Origin: Demequina subtropica
Lineage (GTDB): Bacteria > Actinomycetota > Actinomycetes > Actinomycetales > Demequinaceae
NCBI RefSeq assembly: GCF_000971235.1
Contig: NZ_BBMB01000009.1
Coordinates: 1-64,000, forward strand
DNA: 64,000 bases
Reading direction: 5' to 3'
Shown here: positions 18,724 to 27,251 of the stretch, piece by piece
Numbering within the stretch: the first letter of the stretch is position 1
Layout: each line of letters starts with the position of its first letter
Notes under the pieces: generated by a model
The model's input: only the letters and a program-made list of their open reading frames with translations
The model's database searches: none
Told to the model about the DNA's origin: nothing
Translations under genes and position numbers: made by a program

Positions 18724-19737
18724 GTGACGAAGCTGCGGGGTCGCCGGCCCACCATCGACGATGTGGCACGGGAGGCCGGGGTGTCGCGCGGCACGGTGTC
18801 CCGGGTCCTGAACGGCGGTCATTGGGTCTCGGACGGGGCGCGGGTCCAGGTCGAGAAGGCCATCAAGTCGACCGGCTACCGCATCAACCCGCACGCCCGA
18901 TCGCTCGCGACGAGCCGCACAGGCTCGGTCGGGTTCCTTCTCACGGAGTCCTACGAGCGGTTCTTCTCGGACCCGAACTTCCTCCAGATCTTGCGTTCCT
19001 CCGCCGACGCGCTCGCCGGGCACGGCATGACGCTCGTGCTGATCATGGCGGACACCCTCGACGAGCGGCACCGTGCCACCGAGTACCTCACCGGCGGTCA
19101 CGTCGACGGCGCGCTCGTGGTGTCCTCGCACCGTGACAGCCAGGAGTTCCTGGCCGAGCTGCTCGCCGCGCGGCTGCCCGTGATCTCCGCGGGCATCCCG
19201 CTGGGCTTCGAGGAGCAGGTGGGCTACGTGACGGCGGACGATGAGGGCGGCGCCCGGGCGATCATCGAGCACCTGGGCGCGCATGGCCGGACGCGCATCG
19301 TCCACCTCGCTGGACCGCAGGACACGTCCGGCGGCACGGGCCGCCTGCAGGCGTTCCGCACGGTGCTGGGCGCGGCGTACTCCGACGAGCTGGTGGCGTA
19401 CGGCGACTACAGCCGCGACTCGGGCGCGAACGCGATGCGCGAGATCCTCGCGCGCGAGGTCCCCTTCGACGCGGTCTTCGCGGCGAACGACCTCATGGCG
19501 GCCGGCGCGATGGACGTGCTGGCGAAGGCGGGCCTGAAGGTGCCGGAGGACGTCGCGGTGGTCGGCTTCGACGACTCCCCGGTGGCGCAGCAGACCACGC
19601 CCCAGCTCACCACGATGCGCCAGCCCTTCGACCGCGTGAGCGAGGAGATGATCCGGCTGCTGGTCGACGAGATCAACGGGCGACCGGCCGGCCGCGTGGT
19701 GATCCCGACCGAGCTGGTGGAGCGCGGCACCGTCTGA
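18724..19737 (+). CDS. LacI-family regulator, probable repressor of the sugar ABC operon
   Basis: The 337-residue protein has a LacI helix-turn-helix at residues 10-35 (IDDVAREAGVSRGTVSRVLN) and a sugar-sensing core ending with GFDDSPVAQ and TTMRQPF. It follows the sugar ABC operon, and similar palindromes precede both, so it is the best candidate regulator of that operon and itself. The start is GTG with AGAGG upstream. The inducer is unknown. Confidence 0.82.
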   Translation: MTKLRGRRPTIDDVAREAGVSRGTVSRVLNGGHWVSDGARVQVEKAIKSTGYRINPHARSLATSRTGSVGFLLTESYERFFSDPNFLQILRSSADALAGHGMTLVLIMADTLDERHRATEYLTGGHVDGALVVSSHRDSQEFLAELLAARLPVISAGIPLGFEEQVGYVTADDEGGARAIIEHLGAHGRTRIVHLAGPQDTSGGTGRLQAFRTVLGAAYSDELVAYGDYSRDSGANAMREILAREVPFDAVFAANDLMAAGAMDVLAKAGLKVPEDVAVVGFDDSPVAQQTTPQLTTMRQPFDRVSEEMIRLLVDEINGRPAGRVVIPTELVERGTV

Positions 19738-19748
19738 GCGCGGCGCGG

Positions 19749-20750
19749 TCAGCGCGGCGGCGCCGCCGAGGCGCGCACCACGAGCTCGCAGGGGATGAGC
19801 TCGATCCCTGCGGGAACGGAGTCCCCGGCGATGAGCGCGAGCACCTGCTCGACCAGCCGGCGTCCCACCGCCGCGAACGGCTGACGCACGGTCGTGAGCG
19901 GCGGGTTGAGGAAGCCCGCCAGCGAGATGTCGTCGAAGCCCACCACCGACAGGTCGCCGGGGATCCGCACGCCGGCCTCGGCGCACGCGAGCATGAGGCC
20001 GGTCGCCATCTCGTCGTTCGCGCAGAACACGGCTGTCGCCTCGCCCGAGTCCACGAGCGCGCGGCCGGCGGCGAGGCCCGAGGCGGCGGTCCAGTCGCCC
20101 CGCCACGGCTCGGGGACGCGCGCGCCGCGCTCCCTCAGCACGTCCTCCCAGGCGCCGAGCCGCGCGCGCGCCGGGATCGAGTCCTCGGGGCCGGCGAGGT
20201 GGTGCACGGTTCGGTGCCCCAGATCGAGCAGGTGCTCGACCGCCTGGCGCGCGCCCCCGGCGTGGTCGGACCCGACCATCGGCAGCCGCCCGCCGAAGGT
20301 CGCATCGGCCACCACCACGGGAAGCCCCGCCGGCAGGGCCAGGCGCCCGGCGTCCTCGATCTCGGCACGGATGATGATGAGCCCGTCGATCGCCTGATGC
20401 GACAGCCGCGAGGCCGCCTCCGCGACCTCGGCGTGCTCGGTCGAGTCGATGTCGAGCAGCGTGACGGTGTGGCCCGAGCCGCGCGCTGCCTGGACCACCG
20501 CCTCGACGATGCTCGACTCGCCGGTGCGCGCGAGCCGGTGCGCGATGACGCCGAGCGTCTCGAAGCTTCCGCTGCGCAGGGCCCGTGCCGCGGTGTTGGG
20601 GGTGTAGCCCACCGACTCCATCGCCTCGAGGACGCGCTGACGGGTGTCCGGGCTGACGTTGAGGGAGCCGTTCGCCACACGGGAGACGGTCTGTCCGGAG
20701 ACCCCGGCGAGGCGGGCGACGTCCGTCATGGAGGCGCGGGCCGGGCTCAT
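19749..20750 (-). CDS. LacI-family regulator, third copy
   Basis: The 333-residue protein has the HTH MTDVARLAGVSGQTVSRVAN at residues 8-27 and the full sensor domain. It is convergent with the previous LacI gene (12-bp gap) and lies 9 bases after the SDR gene, probably in one transcript with it. Its targets are not visible here; a local palindrome at 21566 is a hairpin rather than a clear LacI box. Confidence 0.82.
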   Translation of the reverse strand: MSPARASMTDVARLAGVSGQTVSRVANGSLNVSPDTRQRVLEAMESVGYTPNTAARALRSGSFETLGVIAHRLARTGESSIVEAVVQAARGSGHTVTLLDIDSTEHAEVAEAASRLSHQAIDGLIIIRAEIEDAGRLALPAGLPVVVADATFGGRLPMVGSDHAGGARQAVEHLLDLGHRTVHHLAGPEDSIPARARLGAWEDVLRERGARVPEPWRGDWTAASGLAAGRALVDSGEATAVFCANDEMATGLMLACAEAGVRIPGDLSVVGFDDISLAGFLNPPLTTVRQPFAAVGRRLVEQVLALIAGDSVPAGIELIPCELVVRASAAPPR

Positions 20751-20759
20751 GAGGGAACC

Positions 20760-21524
20760 CTAGTGGAGGTGCTCGCCCGTGGCGGCGACCAGGTGCTCGA
20801 CCAGCTCGACGCGCAGGCCGGCATCGAGCGCCGCGGGCGGGGGCGCCTCGGCGCGGCGCTTGTGGACGTACTGGCCGCCGCGGCGCGCGACAGGCTCATC
20901 CGAGGTCGCGAGCCACACGGGCGTGTCCGCGCCGTCCGAGACGGGCAGGGCCGCACGGGGACCGCCCATGCGGGTGCGGACCCAGCCGGGGTGGACCACG
21001 TTGATCTGCCGGTCGGTGTGCCGGGCCGCGAGCTCGAACGCCAGCATGGTGAGCAGCAGCTTCGAGTCGGCGTACGCCTGGTGGCTCTCCCAGTCGTCGG
21101 GGGTGGAGAGGTCGACGCGGGGGCGTCCCGCGAAGGCAGCATCGGAGCCGATGAGGACGATACGGCGGGGGACCGTGAGCAGGGCGCTCAGCAGGTAGGG
21201 CGCGACCAGGTTGACCTGGAGGATCCGCTCGATTCCGTCCTCCGTCGGGATGGGCCGCTCCTGCTCGGGGCCGAGCGCCGCGTTGTGGACGATCACGTCG
21301 TACGGGCCCCGGCCGCGCGCATCGTCCGCGAGAAGGCGTGTCGAGGAGAGGGAGTCGAGCCTCCCGGTCACGCCCGCGAGGGCGTCGGGGACGGCGGCGA
21401 GCGCCACCTCGGTGCGCGCGGCGTCGCGGCCGTGCACCACCACGTCGTAGCCGAGCGCGACCAGCCGGCGTGAGATCTCGGAGCCCAGGCCCTGGGCGGC
21501 TCCGGTGACGAGGGCGCGCGGCAT
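20760..21524 (-). CDS. Short-chain dehydrogenase/reductase
   Basis: The 254-residue Rossmann protein has the cofactor motif TGAAQGLG at residues 7-14, NNA-like HNAALG, a Ser region and the catalytic YxxxK in YADSK. The substrate cannot be deduced. I chose the ATG at 21524 because upstream codons give no domain; no clear ribosome site is present. It appears co-transcribed with the LacI gene that follows. Confidence 0.82.
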   Translation of the reverse strand: MPRALVTGAAQGLGSEISRRLVALGYDVVVHGRDAARTEVALAAVPDALAGVTGRLDSLSSTRLLADDARGRGPYDVIVHNAALGPEQERPIPTEDGIERILQVNLVAPYLLSALLTVPRRIVLIGSDAAFAGRPRVDLSTPDDWESHQAYADSKLLLTMLAFELAARHTDRQINVVHPGWVRTRMGGPRAALPVSDGADTPVWLATSDEPVARRGGQYVHKRRAEAPPPAALDAGLRVELVEHLVAATGEHLH

Positions 21525-21565
21525 GCGGCCATTGTCGCCGGTCGGGCACCACATGGGTAGAGCAG

Positions 21566-21589
21566 GCTGCCCCCAGTTGTGGGGGCAGC
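21566..21589. promoter_or_regulatory. Hairpin or operator between divergent genes
   Basis: GCTGCCCCC and GGGGGCAGC form a perfect 9-bp stem with a 6-base loop between the SDR and secreted-protein genes. A TAGCGT box (21610-21615) and a CGCCTGCACAGGCG near-palindrome (21622-21635) follow, likely parts of the secreted-protein promoter and leader. Confidence 0.4.
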
Positions 21590-21660
21590 GCGGAGGGAGG
21601 GCGCGGCGGTAGCGTGCGATTCGCCTGCACAGGCGGGCATTCATCACAAAGGGGTGACAA

Positions 21661-22425
21661 GTGGATACAGGGGTGAAGGTGACGCGCCGCGGGCGCGTCG
21701 CGATCGTGGGCGCGGCGATGGCGCTGATCGCCTCGATCGGGCTGGCGCCGGCGGCATCGGCAGCCGAGGGCACGATCATCAACGACAGCTGCAGCGGCAA
21801 CCTGGCCTGGTACGGGCAGCTCGACACGCAGGAGGACCGCGGAGCGCGCACCACCGAGGCCAAGCCCGTCGTGAGGGGTCAGGTGAAGTCGTGCGTCACC
21901 AAGTACAAGATCCCCGACAGCAACTCGACCTACGACTACTACTACGTGACCGTCGAGCTCGATGTGGCGCACACGAGCACGGCCACCGCGAAGTACTACA
22001 CGACGAACTACGCGCCGTGGTCGATCAGCATCGGCTCGAGCATCGCGGCGGCCGGCGACAGCTACAAGTCGACCGGCTCGATCGACCTGCCGGCCACCTG
22101 CGGGTCCTTCTCGGTCGGCGTGAGCGTCTCCTTCTTCGGCGTCTCCTACTCGCCCGCGGCGAGCGGATGCGGGTCCGTGATCAACCGCACCGCGTTCAAT
22201 GCGACCGGCGCGTCGTGGTCGCACACGAACATCGCCAAGATCAACCAGATCGGCGTCGCCTACGCCATCAGGGTTCCGCAGGGCAAGGTTCCGGGCTTCG
22301 CCGTCACGGTCAAGCGGCCCCAGTACCAGTACAGCTACTCCTCGGTCGCGGGCTCCGCAGGCGTGTACTGGTGGAAGGCGACCCAGACCTCGTCCGCAGC
22401 CCGCTACTGGACGACTAACGTGTAG
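21661..22425 (+). CDS. Secreted protein of unknown function
   Basis: The 254-residue product has a Sec signal peptide with cleavage after ASA near residue 35. The mature part is rich in Tyr, Ser, Thr and Asn, has four cysteines likely forming disulfides, and looks like a beta-rich extracellular protein. I recognise no family. The GTG at 21661 follows AAAGGGGTGAC; two later GTG codons (21673, 21679) are possible starts. Confidence 0.7.
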   Translation: MDTGVKVTRRGRVAIVGAAMALIASIGLAPAASAAEGTIINDSCSGNLAWYGQLDTQEDRGARTTEAKPVVRGQVKSCVTKYKIPDSNSTYDYYYVTVELDVAHTSTATAKYYTTNYAPWSISIGSSIAAAGDSYKSTGSIDLPATCGSFSVGVSVSFFGVSYSPAASGCGSVINRTAFNATGASWSHTNIAKINQIGVAYAIRVPQGKVPGFAVTVKRPQYQYSYSSVAGSAGVYWWKATQTSSAARYWTTNV

Positions 22426-22503
22426 TCGGACCGCCGGTGTGCGGGGCTCTCGATAGAGCCTCGCGCACCGGCGCCGCCGACCGCCCCACCACCCGGAGGA
22501 ACC

Positions 22504-22992
22504 ATGGGAATCGCCGACGAGCTCGTCGCCAACAACCGCGAGTACGCGACCACCTACACGCCGGACCGGCCGCTGCCGCCGCGCCGCCAGCTCGCGGTGG
22601 TCGCGTGCATGGACTCGCGCCTCGACACGTTCGCGATGCTGGGCCTCGAGGTGGGTGACGCGCACGTCATGCGGAACGCAGGCGGCGTCATCACGGATGA
22701 CATGATCCGGTCGCTGGTCATCTCGCAGCGGAAGCTCGGCACGCGCGAGATCATCCTCATCCACCACACGGACTGCGGTGCGCTCACCTTCACGGACGAC
22801 GAGCTGCGCAACCAGCTGCTCGACGAGACCGGCCTCAAGCCCACGTGGAGCCCCGAGTCCTTCCGCGACCTGGACGCGGACCTGCGCCAGTCGATGGAGC
22901 GCCTGCGCCGCAACCCGTTCCTGGTCGACACGTCCCAGGTCCGCGGCTTCGTGTTCGACGTCCACACCGGGGAGCTGCGCGAGGTCGTCTGA
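22504..22992 (+). CDS. Beta-class carbonic anhydrase
   Basis: The 162-residue protein carries CMDSR (Zn ligand C35, with the D37-R39 dyad) and HTDCG (ligands H88 and C91), diagnostic of beta carbonic anhydrases. It hydrates CO2 to bicarbonate in the cytoplasm. GGAGG lies 5 bases before the ATG. The length matches the short actinobacterial type. Confidence 0.93.
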   Translation: MGIADELVANNREYATTYTPDRPLPPRRQLAVVACMDSRLDTFAMLGLEVGDAHVMRNAGGVITDDMIRSLVISQRKLGTREIILIHHTDCGALTFTDDELRNQLLDETGLKPTWSPESFRDLDADLRQSMERLRRNPFLVDTSQVRGFVFDVHTGELREVV

Positions 22993-23013
22993 GCACGGGC
23001 GCCCGGCGGGGCG

Positions 23014-23019
23014 CATACT
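23014..23019 (+). promoter_or_regulatory. Leaderless -10 box for the DUF1232 gene
   Basis: CATACT lies 6 bases before the GTG at 23026. Confidence 0.4.
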
Positions 23020-23025
23020 GAGGCC

Positions 23026-23286
23026 GTGTGGTGGAGCTTCCTGCAGGCGGTCAGGCGCGGCGAGCATCGTCTGGCGCCCATGACCTGGGTCGTGGCCGCC
23101 GGGGCCGTGCTCTACACGCTCTGGCCGCTCGACCTCATCGCGGACCTGCTGCTCCCGCTCGGGATCGTCGACGACCTCGGGCTGTGGGTGGTCGCGTTCA
23201 CGCTCCTCAACCGGGAGCGGCGGCGATTCGAGGAGTCGCGGCACGGTGCCGTGGTGGACGTCGAGGGGACGGTCCGGCGCTCCTGA
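23026..23286 (+). CDS. DUF1232 (YkvA-like) membrane protein
   Basis: The 86-residue protein shows one or two membrane segments around the family motif PLDLIADLLLPLGIVDD. The family's function is unknown. The GTG start fits a leaderless promoter. It is followed 15 bases later by a separate leaderless gene. Confidence 0.8.
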   Translation: MWWSFLQAVRRGEHRLAPMTWVVAAGAVLYTLWPLDLIADLLLPLGIVDDLGLWVVAFTLLNRERRRFEESRHGAVVDVEGTVRRS

Positions 23287-23288
23287 CG

Positions 23289-23294
23289 TAGCGT
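23289..23294 (+). promoter_or_regulatory. Leaderless -10 box for the flavodoxin-like gene
   Basis: TAGCGT lies 7 bases before the ATG at 23302. Confidence 0.45.
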
Positions 23295-23301
23295 CGAGAG
23301 C

Positions 23302-24021
23302 ATGACCGATTTCAGTGATCTGTCCGCGGTGGTGGTCAACTGCACGCTCAAGCCCTCGCCGACGCTCTCGCATACCCAGGGGCTGCTCGACAACGCGATC
23401 GCGATCCTTCGCGCCCAGGGCGTGGGGGTGGAGCTGATCAGGGCGGTCGACCACGCCATCGCCCCAGGCGTCTACCCGGACATGCGCGAGGACGTGCCCG
23501 GCGGGAAGCAGGAGCGGGACGACTGGCCGGAGCTGGCGCCGCGCATCCTCGGCGCGGACATCCTGATCCTCGGGACGCCGATCTGGCTCGGCGACAAGTC
23601 GTCGGTCGCGACGCGCGTGATCGAGCGGCTCTACGGGCTCTCCGGCGACCTCAACGATCGCGGTCAGTACCTCTACTACGGCCGCACGGCGGGCGTGGTG
23701 GTGACGGGGAACGAGGACGGCGTCAAGCATGTGGCGATGAATGTCCTCTACAGCCTGCAGCACCTGGGCTACGTGATCCCTCCGAACGCCGATGCGGGAT
23801 GGATCGGCCCGGTGGGTCCCGGCCCGTCCTACCTGGATCCCGGCAGCGGGGGACCCGAGAGCGACTTCACGCGCCGCAACACCACGTTCATGACGTGGAA
23901 CCTCCTTCACACGGCCCGCTGGCTGAAGGACGGCGGCGGCTTCCCGCCGGGCGGCAACTCGCGCCGCGAGTGGGATGCCGGGGCGCGGTTCGACCACCCG
24001 AACCCGGAGTACCGCGCATGA
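23302..24021 (+). CDS. Flavodoxin-fold NAD(P)H-dependent FMN reductase family protein
   Basis: The 239-residue protein has the flavodoxin-like fold: a phosphate-binding loop near NCTLKPSPTLSHT (residues 13-25), GTPIWLGDKSS, and GVVVTGNEDG. It probably binds FMN and reduces an unknown acceptor. It is followed with an ATGA overlap by a GyrI-like protein. Confidence 0.8.
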   Translation: MTDFSDLSAVVVNCTLKPSPTLSHTQGLLDNAIAILRAQGVGVELIRAVDHAIAPGVYPDMREDVPGGKQERDDWPELAPRILGADILILGTPIWLGDKSSVATRVIERLYGLSGDLNDRGQYLYYGRTAGVVVTGNEDGVKHVAMNVLYSLQHLGYVIPPNADAGWIGPVGPGPSYLDPGSGGPESDFTRRNTTFMTWNLLHTARWLKDGGGFPPGGNSRREWDAGARFDHPNPEYRA

Positions 24022-24503
24022 CCACGACGCACCTTCCCCAGCGGCCCTACGTGGGCGTGCCTCTGGAGGTCACGCTCGAGGAGCTCCCCCGGGTGGTGGG
24101 GGAGGCCTTCGACCGTGTCGCGACGATGCTCGCGGCGCACGGCGCGGCACCGCGCGGCGCCGTGATCAGGTACATCGCGTTCCGGCCGGGCGACGTGGTG
24201 GACATCGAGGTCGGGCATCTGGTGGATCCGGCCGAGCTCGAGGGTGCGCCCATCGAGGCGGACGTGCTCCCGGCAGGCGAGTACTCGGTGGTGCACCACG
24301 AGGGCCCGTACGCGGAGCTCGGGGAGGTGACGGCGCGGCTCATGGACACGTGGCCCGACGCGGGGCTCGTGCCCGCGATGGCGCATACGACCACGGGCGA
24401 CGACTACGCCTCGTGGTACGAGCTCTACCTCGACATGCCCCGACCCGGCCCGAGGGGGCCGGAGGGCGCGGTGGAGGTCTGCGTGCTCGTGCTCCCGGCG
24501 TGA
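24018..24503 (+). CDS. GyrI-like small-molecule-binding protein
   Basis: The 161-residue protein matches the AraC effector-binding/GyrI-like fold: an N-terminal strand with RPYVGVPLEV, a central IRYIAF, and the C-terminal ending WYELYLDMP and VCVLVLPA. Such proteins bind or detoxify small cationic ligands. The overlap with the flavodoxin-like gene suggests a joint stress or detoxification role, but this is inference. Confidence 0.72.
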   Translation: MTTTHLPQRPYVGVPLEVTLEELPRVVGEAFDRVATMLAAHGAAPRGAVIRYIAFRPGDVVDIEVGHLVDPAELEGAPIEADVLPAGEYSVVHHEGPYAELGEVTARLMDTWPDAGLVPAMAHTTTGDDYASWYELYLDMPRPGPRGPEGAVEVCVLVLPA

Positions 24504-24530
24504 GCCGGCGTCACGATGCAGGGCGTGGGT

Positions 24531-24797
24531 TCAGGCGGCGAGCGCGAGCTCGCTGAGGATCAGGCGACGCATGTCGCCCTCCTCGTCGGCCTCCCGGTAG
24601 GCGAGCATGCCGCCGGGGGTCGTGCATCGTCCATCGCCGTGGTCCGCGACCTGCGCGCCCACCCGGAGCAGCTCGGGCTGGCGGATGCGCCACACGAGCA
24701 TGGAGTCGCCGTCCGACATCAGCGCCCAGGTGCTCCCGACCTCCATGACCGTGCGCAGCAGCGGTCGGGTGCCGTGGACCAGGGGCGTGATGTTCAT
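24531..24797 (-). CDS. Conserved-looking small protein of unknown function
   Basis: The 88-residue product has no signal peptide or clear motif; it contains WALMSDGDSMLVWRI, which suggests a small beta fold. Its ATG overlaps the stop of the upstream membrane protein as ATGA, which supports both genes being real. I do not recognise the family. Confidence 0.6.
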   Translation of the reverse strand: MNITPLVHGTRPLLRTVMEVGSTWALMSDGDSMLVWRIRQPELLRVGAQVADHGDGRCTTPGGMLAYREADEEGDMRRLILSELALAA

Positions 24798-25285
24798 GTG
24801 GGCGACTCTACGCCCGCGGCGGGACGCTGGATGACCGCGCGGATGGCGGCGACGAGCGCGCCCGGGTCGTCCGCCGCGACAGCGACCGCCTCACGGTCCA
24901 GCGCCGTCGCCGTCGGGGCATCGAGCCTGAGGAGCACGTTCGCCTCGCCCGCGTAGAGGGTGCGTCCGGCGCCGCGGGGGAGGTTGTCGCTCGACGGCAC
25001 GGTGCGAGCCTCGACGATGCCCGCGACCGGCACCACCACGGGGCGCCGGAGGCCTCGGTGCACGGTCAGCGTCCCGTCCTCGAGCCGCAGCGGGCGGCGC
25101 ACCGCCGCGACCCAGTCGACGAGCACGTACCCGATGAACAGGACCGATGCGACGGTGACGACGAGCGCGACGGTCGCGTTCCAGCGCGCGAGCAGCAGGT
25201 GCGCGACGGGGATCTCGACCGCCGACACGGCCGTCACGGCGAGCACGAGCTGGCGTGGCAGCCCGAGCGCATAGGAGAACTCCAT
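24794..25285 (-). CDS. Small membrane protein with a cytoplasmic tail
   Basis: The 163-residue product has two or three membrane helices in the first 70 residues, then a soluble part with RLEDGTLTVHRG resembling PH-like domains of small actinobacterial membrane proteins. It is translationally coupled to the following 88-residue protein. The function is unknown. Confidence 0.65.
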   Translation of the reverse strand: MEFSYALGLPRQLVLAVTAVSAVEIPVAHLLLARWNATVALVVTVASVLFIGYVLVDWVAAVRRPLRLEDGTLTVHRGLRRPVVVPVAGIVEARTVPSSDNLPRGAGRTLYAGEANVLLRLDAPTATALDREAVAVAADDPGALVAAIRAVIQRPAAGVESPT

Positions 25286-25304
25286 GCGCCCAGGCTAGGC
25301 GGCC

Positions 25305-27128
25305 TCAGTTGTCCTTCGGTGCGTCGGGCGGCGGGGCGGCGCCGCCATCGTCGACGGGTGCCTCGGTGGTGCGGTGGGCGATCGCGATCGCGTCGGTGTC
25401 GAGCGACTCGTAGTGCGGGACGGCGGTGTCGGCCGAGGCGGAGGCATCGGTCGCGCCTGGTGCTGCGGCGCCCTCCGGCCGGCGCAGCAGCCGGTCCAGG
25501 ATCTTCGCCCGTGGTCTCGGCAGCTCGCCGGTCGCGTCGAGCCCGTAGGTGTCGCCGATGTGCTCGACGAACTGCTGGCGGGTCACCTTGAGGTAGGCGC
25601 GATGCTCGCGTTCGAAGGCGCGGAACAGCGACACGACCATCCCGATCATCACGAAGCTGAAGGGCAGTGCAGTGATGATCGCGGCCGTCTGGAGCGCGGT
25701 GAGGCCGCCCGAGAGCAGCAGGGCGATCGCGACGGCCGCGGTGGTGCAGGCCCAGAACACGCGCAGCCACTTCGCGGGCGTCTCCTGGCCGCCGGACGTG
25801 AGCATGGACAGCACGAAGCTGCCCGAGTCGGAGGAGGTCACGAAGAAGATGCCGACCAGCAGCACGGCGCCCAGCGTGAGCACGCTGCCGCCGGGCAGGT
25901 TGTCGAGCATGTCGAACAGCGCGCCCTCGGTGTCGATGGTGCCGTCCGCGGCGATGAGGCCGCCTCCGCCCTCGAGCTCCTGGTAGAGGGCCGTGCCTCC
26001 CATGACCGCGAACCACAGGAACGTGATCATCGCGGGGACCAGCAGGACGCCCCACACGAACTCGCGCACGGTGCGGCCCTTGGAGACGCGTGCGATGAAC
26101 ACGCCGACGAAGGGCGCCCACGCGATCCACCAGCCCCAGTAGAAGGTGGTCCAGCTCGCCTGCCAGGCGGCGCCCTCGGCGCCCGCGTACGCGGACACGT
26201 TGAAGCTGAGCCCGACGAAGTTCTGGATGTAGTTGCCGATCGACTGCACGAACTCACGCAGCAGGAACAGCGTGGGGCCCGCGAAGAGCACGAAGAACAG
26301 CAGGACTGCGGCGAGGGCGAGGTTGATGTTGGACAGCCACTTCATGCCGCGCGCGAGCCCCGTGAGCAGGCTGAACAAGGTGACGATGGTGATGACGACG
26401 ATGAGCACCACCTCCGTGGTGGTGCTCGGCTCGGCGATGCCGGCGGAGCCGAGCCCGGCAGCGATCTGCAGGACGCCCAGGCCCAGCGAGGTCGCGATGC
26501 CGAACAGGGTGCCCAGCACGGCGGTGATGTCGATGAGGTTGCCCCAGCGGCCCTCGACGTGCTTGCCGAGAAGCGGCTCGAGCGCCCAGCGGATGGAGAC
26601 GGGACGCCCGCGACGGTGCACCGCATAGGCGATCGCGAGGCCCACGATGATGTAGATCGACCACGCGTGGATGCCCCAGTGAAGGAAGGTCTGGGACATC
26701 GCGGACTGCGCGAGCTGCTCAGGGGTGCCGCTCACCCCGGGGCGCGGGCTCGCGTAGTGGGAGAGCGGCTCGGCCACGCCGTAGAAGACGAGGCCGATGC
26801 CCATGCCCGCCGCGAACAGGAGCGCGTACCAGGAGAACTTGGAGAAGGCCGGCTCGTCGCCGTCCTTGCCGAGCACGATGTCGCCGTACCTGCTGAACCC
26901 GAGGTAGAGCGTCACGACGACGAAGAAGGCGGCGATCAGCACGTAGTACCAGCCGAAGGCCGAGATGATGTTGGCCTGGATGGTGTCGAAGACCGACTCT
27001 GCCATGTCCGGCGCGACGATCGCGAAGAGCGCGAAGCCGAGGATCAGCACGGCGGAGGGCCAGAAGACCCACTTGGCGAGGTCCTCGCGCGTCATCGCCT
27101 GCCTGGGCTTCGCTTCGGTCGCGGTCAT
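25305..27128 (-). CDS. BCCT-family betaine/choline/carnitine transporter
   Basis: The 607-residue protein has 12 expected membrane helices, the GMGIG sodium-site motif (AAGMGIGLVFYG) and the aromatic substrate box WTTFYWGWWIAWAPF. It should import betaine or a similar quaternary amine with Na+. The C-terminal tail of about 90 residues is charged, like the osmosensing tail of BetP. The ATG at 27128 has GGAGG 5 bases upstream; a GTG two codons earlier is less likely. Confidence 0.92.
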   Translation of the reverse strand: MTATEAKPRQAMTREDLAKWVFWPSAVLILGFALFAIVAPDMAESVFDTIQANIISAFGWYYVLIAAFFVVVTLYLGFSRYGDIVLGKDGDEPAFSKFSWYALLFAAGMGIGLVFYGVAEPLSHYASPRPGVSGTPEQLAQSAMSQTFLHWGIHAWSIYIIVGLAIAYAVHRRGRPVSIRWALEPLLGKHVEGRWGNLIDITAVLGTLFGIATSLGLGVLQIAAGLGSAGIAEPSTTTEVVLIVVITIVTLFSLLTGLARGMKWLSNINLALAAVLLFFVLFAGPTLFLLREFVQSIGNYIQNFVGLSFNVSAYAGAEGAAWQASWTTFYWGWWIAWAPFVGVFIARVSKGRTVREFVWGVLLVPAMITFLWFAVMGGTALYQELEGGGGLIAADGTIDTEGALFDMLDNLPGGSVLTLGAVLLVGIFFVTSSDSGSFVLSMLTSGGQETPAKWLRVFWACTTAAVAIALLLSGGLTALQTAAIITALPFSFVMIGMVVSLFRAFEREHRAYLKVTRQQFVEHIGDTYGLDATGELPRPRAKILDRLLRRPEGAAAPGATDASASADTAVPHYESLDTDAIAIAHRTTEAPVDDGGAAPPPDAPKDN

Positions 27129-27141
27129 GCACACCTCCCCT

Positions 27142-27160
27142 GGTCCGGAGGTCCCGGACC
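27142..27160. promoter_or_regulatory. Leader hairpin before the BCCT gene
   Basis: GGTCCGG and CCGGACC form a 7-bp stem with a 5-base loop immediately upstream of the ribosome site. It may affect translation, or end the GH3-BCCT interval. Confidence 0.35.
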
Positions 27161-27251
27161 CTGTGACAATCCTGCACCCCGGGGACCGCGCACGCGCGGG
27201 GGACGCCTGCTTCGGCGGCCCTCGCGCGTGCGCACGTCGGCGGCTCGAGGG

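Noticed and set aside
17296-20106. Long minus-strand open frame over the sugar permease and LacI gene
   Set aside because: It is a shadow of two well-supported genes and has no domain or ribosome site.
20896-23997. Minus-strand open frame of over 1000 codons
   Set aside because: It crosses several certain genes on both strands and shows only compositional Arg/Ala bias.
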